This document shows positions 59,442 to 64,000 of a stretch of DNA of 64,000 bases, piece after piece (positions within the stretch are counted from its first letter, which is position 1; every line of letters starts with the position of its first letter). Source of the DNA: Spartobacteria bacterium (GTDB lineage Bacteria; Verrucomicrobiota; Verrucomicrobiia; Chthoniobacterales; UBA6821); NCBI GenBank assembly GCA_947487385.1, contig CANKWU010000010.1, positions 1-64,000 on the forward strand, read 5' to 3'. A model generated the notes under the pieces. That model was given only the letters and a program-made list of their open reading frames with translations, was not told the DNA's origin and ran no database searches. Made by a program: the position numbers and the translations under genes.

Positions 59442-59449
59442 GAAATCGC

Positions 59450-60088
59450 TTATTTCCCGTTGCTGATCACACTCAGGAATCTGACGGGTGGCGAAAAAAT
59501 CGCCGCCGGCCCGTGAGGGATTGATCCCTCAAAGAAAAGGCTGTCCCCCGGAGTGAGATGATAGACATCAGCCCCGTGCCGGTAATCCATCTTGCCCTCA
59601 AGCATGAAAAGCAACTCATGGCCAGGGTGGCGAAACGTATTCTGATGAGTATCGATTTTCTTTTCCTGAATGGTCATCAAGTAGGATTCAAAATCCTTCC
59701 CGAAGGGGACATCGAAGGAGAGGGACTCATAGGTGTGTCCCAGTTTGGATCCTCGTCCCACAATGACCCTTCGGTCTGCTTTTTTAACAAGGACCGCATG
59801 AGATTTCGGTTCTTCTTTTGAAAAAAGGACACCGGGCACCACTCCCAAAGCAGAAGCAATTCTCGTAAGAGTGGAGACGGGAGAAGAGGCCTTGCCATTT
59901 TCAATTCTGGAAAGCTGGCCCTTGGTGAGTCCTGTCTGTTGGGAAAGTTGCTCTAAAGTCACGGAGCGCTCCTCTCGGAGTGAGCGGATCCGCAACCCAA
60001 TTTGGATTTCCCAACAGATGGGAACATTCCCCTTGGAGGTTGATTTTTTCGTACCAGCTTTTGACGCTGACATCGTGATCTTTTTCAT
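59450..60088 (-). CDS. XRE-family regulator with C-terminal cupin (PuuR-like)
   Basis: A 212-residue repressor type. The HTH spans about 30-85 (IRSLREERSVTLEQLSQQTGLTKGQLSRIENGKASSPVSTLTRIA) and the cupin ligand domain about 140-205 (HQNTFRHPGHELLFMLEGKMDYRHGADVYHLTPGDSLFFEGSIPH). Such proteins control amine and amino acid catabolism (for example PuuR for putrescine). Convergent to mgsC-like; likely local regulator of the amine cluster. Confidence 0.85.
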   Translation of the reverse strand: MKKITMSASKAGTKKSTSKGNVPICWEIQIGLRIRSLREERSVTLEQLSQQTGLTKGQLSRIENGKASSPVSTLTRIASALGVVPGVLFSKEEPKSHAVLVKKADRRVIVGRGSKLGHTYESLSFDVPFGKDFESYLMTIQEKKIDTHQNTFRHPGHELLFMLEGKMDYRHGADVYHLTPGDSLFFEGSIPHGPAAIFSPPVRFLSVISNGK

Positions 60089-60219
60089 TTCTTGAGATTG
60101 CCAAGAGACAGCATTTTTGCACAGAAGTGATGTGAATCTAATAAAGCTTACCCAAGCTGATGCAATGATGGTAAGGCTCTCTTTTAATCAAATCTTATGT
60201 CACTCACGTTCGACGTATC

Positions 60220-60684
60220 ATGCAATTTCCGTCAGATTGTATCTTTGTGAGGTTGGCTGTTGCAGCAGATATCCCTCAACTCTGTGGGTTGCTAACCATC
60301 TTGTTCGTCCAAGAGGCTGATTACACGCCCGATGTAGATCGTCAGGCGCTTGGTCTTCGTCTCATCATCGAACAGCCAAGTGTCGGACACATTTATTGTG
60401 CAACTGATGGTGACACCATGATTGGAATGGTCAGCATCCTCTTCACGGTCAGTACGGCCGAGGAGGGACGGGCGGCATGGCTTGAAGAAATGGTTGTGCA
60501 TCCGGGTCACCGGGTACAGGGCATCGGCGAGCGATTACTGGAGACTGCGATCAACGAAGCACGGACAGCAGGTTGTCGTAGAATCACCTTGCTTACAGAC
60601 GCCACGAACACTTTAGCCATGCGTTTCTAAAGCAGCGCTGGCTTTTCTCTTTTGCAGATGATTCCACTGCGTCTGAATTTATAA
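60220..60684 (+). pseudogene. GNAT-family acetyltransferase with premature stop
   Basis: The frame gives a normal GNAT fold: VRLAVAADIPQLCGLLTILF, MIGMVSILFTV, LEEMVVHPGHRVQGIGERLLE (acetyl-CoA loop) and CRRITLLTDATNTLAMRF. A TAA at 60628 follows, exactly where the family has Tyr in the MRFYxRAGF motif. In the same frame the sequence continues SSAGFSLLQMIPLRLNL to a TAA at 60682, which is the usual family end. A single point change thus removes the last 17 residues. The gene might still be expressed as a truncated protein. Confidence 0.75.
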
Positions 60685-60841
60685 TCTTTCTATGTGTGCG
60701 GGACAGTCACTCTCTCTCAATGAGCAGATGATGCGAAAACATCCGAACTCCCTTTAAAAGAGAGTCACTCCGGATCCCATCGCCTTATCTCTTGCTGATA
60801 GAATGTTGCAGTAGCCGTGGTGAGCCAGGAAAATCCCAAGC

Positions 60842-63457
60842 CTACTCGACCACTTCGTCTTCTTTCTGTGACACCACAGGCGCAATCCCCTGCAACTTCT
60901 CCCCCTCGGGTAGATTGATCAGACGCACGCCCATGGCATTCCTGCCGGTTTCGCGGATCTTATCGACAGGGGTGCGGACCATCTGACCACCAGAGGTGAT
61001 CAGCATGATCTCGTCTGAATCGGTAACAGAGAGTGCTCCGACCACACAACCCACCTTGTCCCCAGTCTTCATGGTGATGATGCCTTTGCCGCCGCGCGAT
61101 TGCTTGCGGTATTCCTCAAAGGAGGTGCGTTTTCCGATGCCGTTCTCGCCTGCTACAAGCAGCATGCAGTCATTACGGACAAGGCTGACGGAGACGACTT
61201 CGTCGCCTTTATTAGGTCGAATGCCCCAGACTCCAACGGTCTTGCGCCCTTGGTCACGGAGCTCTTCCTCGCTGAACCGGATACTCATGCCCTCCTTGGT
61301 GACTAGGACAACCTCGTCGTGGCCGTCCGTGAGAGACGCGGAGATAAGGACATCCCCTTCCTCAATCTCAATGGCGATAATACCTCCCTTGCGAATATTG
61401 GAGAAGTCACCAAGGTTCGACTTCTTCACGATGCCGCTGCGGGTAGCGAAGAAGATATGCTTCTCGGGATTCCAGGTAGTCTCGACACCTCCTGCACCGC
61501 CGCTGGTGGTCGACTCGATGCGGAGTGTGGCGGCAACCTGTTCACCAGACTGGAAGTTCAGGATATTCGCGATGGAGCGGCCCTTGGCCGTACGGCTCAT
61601 TTCGGGAATCTCGTGCACTCTCTCGACATAGCAGCGGCCAGTCTTGGTGAAGAAGACAAGGTAGTCATGCGTACTGGCCGTGAAGAGATGCTCAACGAAA
61701 TCGCCTTCCTCAGCATCGGTCTGAGCTTCCCGGGTGGTCATACCGATGACCCCCTTGCCACCGCGCTTCTGCGAGCGGTAGGCACTGACGGCTGTGCGTT
61801 TGATAAATCCCTTATGGGTGACAGTGATGATACAGCCTTCATTGGCTATAAGGTCCTCGATGGAGATCTCTCCCTCCTCGGGGACAAGCTCGGTGAGGCG
61901 GGGGCCGGCGTGCTTATCACGGATCGCCTTCAGCTCGGTCTTGATGATCGTAAAGACGCGTTCCTCGCGGGCCAAGATGTCGACCAGGTCGGCGATCGTG
62001 GAAAGAAGCTGCTGATACTCGGCGTTGAGTTTGTCTCGCTCGAGGCCAGTGAGCTGGTAGAGGCGGAGTTCGAGGATGGCATCGGCCTGAGGCTCGCTGA
62101 AGCAGTACTGTCCTTTGTCATTCAGTCTGGATTCCTGACGGAGAAGGATGCCGAATTTCTCGATCTCCTTCTTCGAGAACTCGATTGCTAGTAGGCGAGT
62201 ACGGGCCTCGTCACGGTTCTGGGAATCGCGGATGATCTTGATGAAGTTGTCGAGGTTCGCAAGAGCGATTAGGTAACCCTCGAGCTTCTCAGCGCGAGTT
62301 TCGGCCTCACGAAGGAGGAATCGGGTGCGACGCAGGATAACCTCGCGACGGTGCTCGATGAAGCAGGCGATGGCCTCCTTGAGCGAAAGAAGCTTGGGAC
62401 GACCTCGGTCAATGGCGAGCATCGAGATCGAGAAGGAGGACTCGAGCGCGGTGTGCTTGTAGAGATTGTTGATGACGACCTTCGGAATGGCGTCCCGCTT
62501 GAGCTCGACGACAACTCGCGTGTTCTCGTCGGACTCGTCGCGGATGGCGCTGATGTCGGTGATGATTTTCTCATTCACAAGACCGGCGATGCGCTCGACA
62601 AGGGTGGCACGGTTGACGTTGTAGGGAATCTCGGTGATCACGATCTGCTCACGACCGTTCTTGATCTCCTCCACACCGGCCCGACCGCGGACCTTCACGG
62701 AGCCGCGCCCTGTCTCAAAGTACTGCCTGATACCACCGACTCCGCAGAGCTGGCATCCCGTCGGGAAGTCGGGACCTTTGATATGCTTCATCAATTCGTC
62801 GAGCGTGATATCGGGGTTGTCGACCTGTGCGCAGACGGCGTCGATGGTCTCACCCAGGTTATGCGGAGGGATATTGGTGGCCATGCCGACCGCGATGCCG
62901 GTGCCGCCATTGACCAGAAGGTTCGGGATCGAGGCAGGGAAGACAGTTGGTTCCTCGCGCGTGTCGTCGTAGTTCGGAACGAAATCGACCGTGTCATGAT
63001 CCATATCCTCCATGAGGACGGCACCGAGTGGGCGAAGGCGTGCCTCGGTATAACGCATGGAGGCCGGAGGATCACCTTCGACGGAACCAAAGTTGCCCTG
63101 GCCTTCGATTAGCGTCTCGCGCATCGCCCAAGTCTGGGCCATGTGGACAAGTGTCGGATAAATCGCCTGGTCACCGTGGGGGTGATAGTTACCCATGGTC
63201 TCTCCGACAATCTTGGCGCACTTGAGATGCTTACGGGTCGGCATGACCCCGAGTTCACTCATGGCAAACAGGATGCGGCGCTGGGAGGGCTTCAGGCCAT
63301 CGCGAGCATCCGGAAGCGCCCGGGAAATGATGACCGACATGGAGTAGTCGAGGAAGGATCGGGAAATCTCTTCAGCAACATCGATCGGTTCAACTTTTTC
63401 GTTCTGGTTATACAAGGTATTGGGCCTAAGAGGTGATTTGGAATTGAGTTCGCACAA
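60842..63457 (-). CDS. gyrA: DNA gyrase subunit A
   Basis: Topoisomerase II subunit of 871 residues. Breakage-reunion domain 1-520 with the active-site Tyr in SMRYTEARL and the quinolone region GNYHPHGDQAIY. C-terminal beta-pinwheel 530-850 with a GyrA box (SQKRGGKG near 560), which separates it from ParC. Acidic tail end (SQKEDEVVE). The antisense frames of 200-290 residues in the track are shadows of this high-GC gene. Confidence 0.97.
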   Translation of the reverse strand: MCELNSKSPLRPNTLYNQNEKVEPIDVAEEISRSFLDYSMSVIISRALPDARDGLKPSQRRILFAMSELGVMPTRKHLKCAKIVGETMGNYHPHGDQAIYPTLVHMAQTWAMRETLIEGQGNFGSVEGDPPASMRYTEARLRPLGAVLMEDMDHDTVDFVPNYDDTREEPTVFPASIPNLLVNGGTGIAVGMATNIPPHNLGETIDAVCAQVDNPDITLDELMKHIKGPDFPTGCQLCGVGGIRQYFETGRGSVKVRGRAGVEEIKNGREQIVITEIPYNVNRATLVERIAGLVNEKIITDISAIRDESDENTRVVVELKRDAIPKVVINNLYKHTALESSFSISMLAIDRGRPKLLSLKEAIACFIEHRREVILRRTRFLLREAETRAEKLEGYLIALANLDNFIKIIRDSQNRDEARTRLLAIEFSKKEIEKFGILLRQESRLNDKGQYCFSEPQADAILELRLYQLTGLERDKLNAEYQQLLSTIADLVDILAREERVFTIIKTELKAIRDKHAGPRLTELVPEEGEISIEDLIANEGCIITVTHKGFIKRTAVSAYRSQKRGGKGVIGMTTREAQTDAEEGDFVEHLFTASTHDYLVFFTKTGRCYVERVHEIPEMSRTAKGRSIANILNFQSGEQVAATLRIESTTSGGAGGVETTWNPEKHIFFATRSGIVKKSNLGDFSNIRKGGIIAIEIEEGDVLISASLTDGHDEVVLVTKEGMSIRFSEEELRDQGRKTVGVWGIRPNKGDEVVSVSLVRNDCMLLVAGENGIGKRTSFEEYRKQSRGGKGIITMKTGDKVGCVVGALSVTDSDEIMLITSGGQMVRTPVDKIRETGRNAMGVRLINLPEGEKLQGIAPVVSQKEDEVVE

Positions 63458-63564
63458 TATAGCGGGGCGAAGCAGTGGGGGGAAAGTACGAAAGTGGAAA
63501 AGTCAAAGGTTCCAACTCATAAAACAATGGGCGAATCGGGGAAACCTTCCCGATTTTTCACCTT

Positions 63565-64000
63565 TTACTTTTGCACCAACTTTTCGAGCTCCTTAACCCT
63601 GTCATACAGCTTGCGGAGCTGGGAAATGTAGAAATTTGTCTGCTTGAACTCCTTCATCGGCTTGGCTGGAGCCCCGATCAGCATCGCCCCGGCGGGTACA
63701 TTCTTGGAAACACCAGCCTTGGCTCCCAGCACAGCCTTGTCACCGATTTCGATATGCCCGGCGAGGCCGACCTGCCCGGCGAGAGTGACATAGGATCCGA
63801 TCCGCGTGCTTCCAGAGATCCCGACTTGCGAGCATATGATGGTGTGAGAACCGATCTGCACATTGTGGGCGATCTGTACCAGATTATCGATTTTGCTACC
63901 CTCGCCGATGATGGTGCGTCCGAATCGGGCGCGGTCGACGGTGGTATTGGCCCCGATCTCGACGTCATCACCGATCTCAACAATGCCGGTCTGGGGAATC
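63565..64000 (-). CDS. lpxD: UDP-3-O-acylglucosamine N-acyltransferase, N-terminus outside window
   Basis: Partial gene: the last 145 codons, entering from the right edge. Left-handed beta-helix hexapeptide repeats ([34 protein letters not shown]), the catalytic His in [11 protein letters not shown] and the C-terminal helical end (KTNFYISQL-type, ending KELEKLVQK) are typical of LpxD. It acylates the lipid A precursor. The track's 63565..63861 is only the part after an internal Met. Confidence 0.9.
   Translation of the reverse strand, partial: IPQTGIVEIGDDVEIGANTTVDRARFGRTIIGEGSKIDNLVQIAHNVQIGSHTIICSQVGISGSTRIGSYVTLAGQVGLAGHIEIGDKAVLGAKAGVSKNVPAGAMLIGAPAKPMKEFKQTNFYISQLRKLYDRVKELEKLVQK

Noticed and set aside
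61319-62191. 290-residue plus-strand ORF (and 60996..61631, 62351..63112)
   Set aside because: Antisense shadows of gyrA; no protein-like motifs, and gyrA is fully intact on the other strand.
1-64000. tRNA, rRNA, CRISPR arrays, complete IS elements or prophage genes
   Set aside because: None could be recognised by reading; a tRNAscan/Infernal/CRISPR search would be the decisive test.

Overview
The window looks like chromosomal DNA of a Gram-negative bacterium, most probably a verrucomicrobium. Supporting signs are PEP-CTERM exported proteins, a single H-x-DG-type prepilin-like protein, lipid A genes (lpxD and an LpxH-like phosphatase), a tiny COX24-type ribosome-associated protein, beta-barrel outer membrane proteins and weak Shine-Dalgarno signals. 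The lineage call is inference from gene content only. No rRNA, tRNA, CRISPR array or complete insertion sequence was seen.

Layout. 0.1-1.8 kb: a polar amino acid ABC permease and ATPase. 1.9-24.3 kb: a long leftward nitrogen-catabolism region. Read in the direction of transcription (right to left) it starts with a NikR-like repressor, two carboxyguanidine-deiminase-type proteins (old name urea-carboxylase-associated proteins), a biotin-dependent guanidine/urea carboxylase and allophanate hydrolase. A frameshifted aquaporin and a small RHH protein follow. Next comes a seven-gene operon: NitT/TauT-type ABC transporter, SDR, polysaccharide-deacetylase-fold hydrolase, creatininase-family hydrolase and a Cache-LuxR regulator. 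The last part is a decayed Rieske oxygenase plus FGE-like protein, then a GlnT-type ligase, a second Cache-LuxR regulator, an intact Rieske oxygenase, a second FGE-like protein, a TIM-barrel protein and a GFA-family formaldehyde protein. LuxR-Rieske-FGE is therefore present twice, one copy degrading. 25-30 kb: bicarbonate-type SulP transporter with carbonic anhydrase, and two near-identical outer membrane proteins with sigma-54-type promoters. 30-35 kb: a metal-response cluster (Cys-rich peptides, anti-sigma-like protein, CnrX-like sensor, ECF sigma factor, P1B-4 ATPase). 35-38 kb: PEP-CTERM pair and pseudopilin. 38-52 kb: housekeeping and mixed genes (M29 aminopeptidase, hisG, purD, NusG paralogue, panD, MFS, aldehyde dehydrogenase, GH2). 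52.5-60.1 kb: a second amine cluster with a GmaS/GlnT-type ligase divergent from MgsA-MgsB-MgsC (GlxB-C-D)-like genes, joined to a monomeric sarcosine-oxidase-like enzyme and an M20 peptidase, with an XRE-cupin regulator. 60.2-64 kb: a GNAT gene with a premature stop, gyrA and the 5'-truncated-by-window lpxD.

How the genes fit together. The best-supported system is guanidine use as nitrogen source: uptake by the ABC transporter, carboxylation of guanidine, deimination to allophanate, and hydrolysis to ammonia and CO2. A NikR-family regulator that has lost most nickel ligands sits at the head of the catabolic operon. Two operator-like sites of the form GTATTA-N16-TAATAC, the same geometry as the classic NikR operator, lie in front of this regulator gene and in front of the ABC transporter, the latter just downstream of a sigma-54-type promoter. 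This predicts a two-operon guanidine regulon. The Rieske oxygenase, GFA protein, GlnT-type ligase and the second amine cluster suggest the cell also handles N-methylated amines or guanidines, producing formaldehyde and gamma-glutamyl/N-methylglutamate intermediates; that part is inference.
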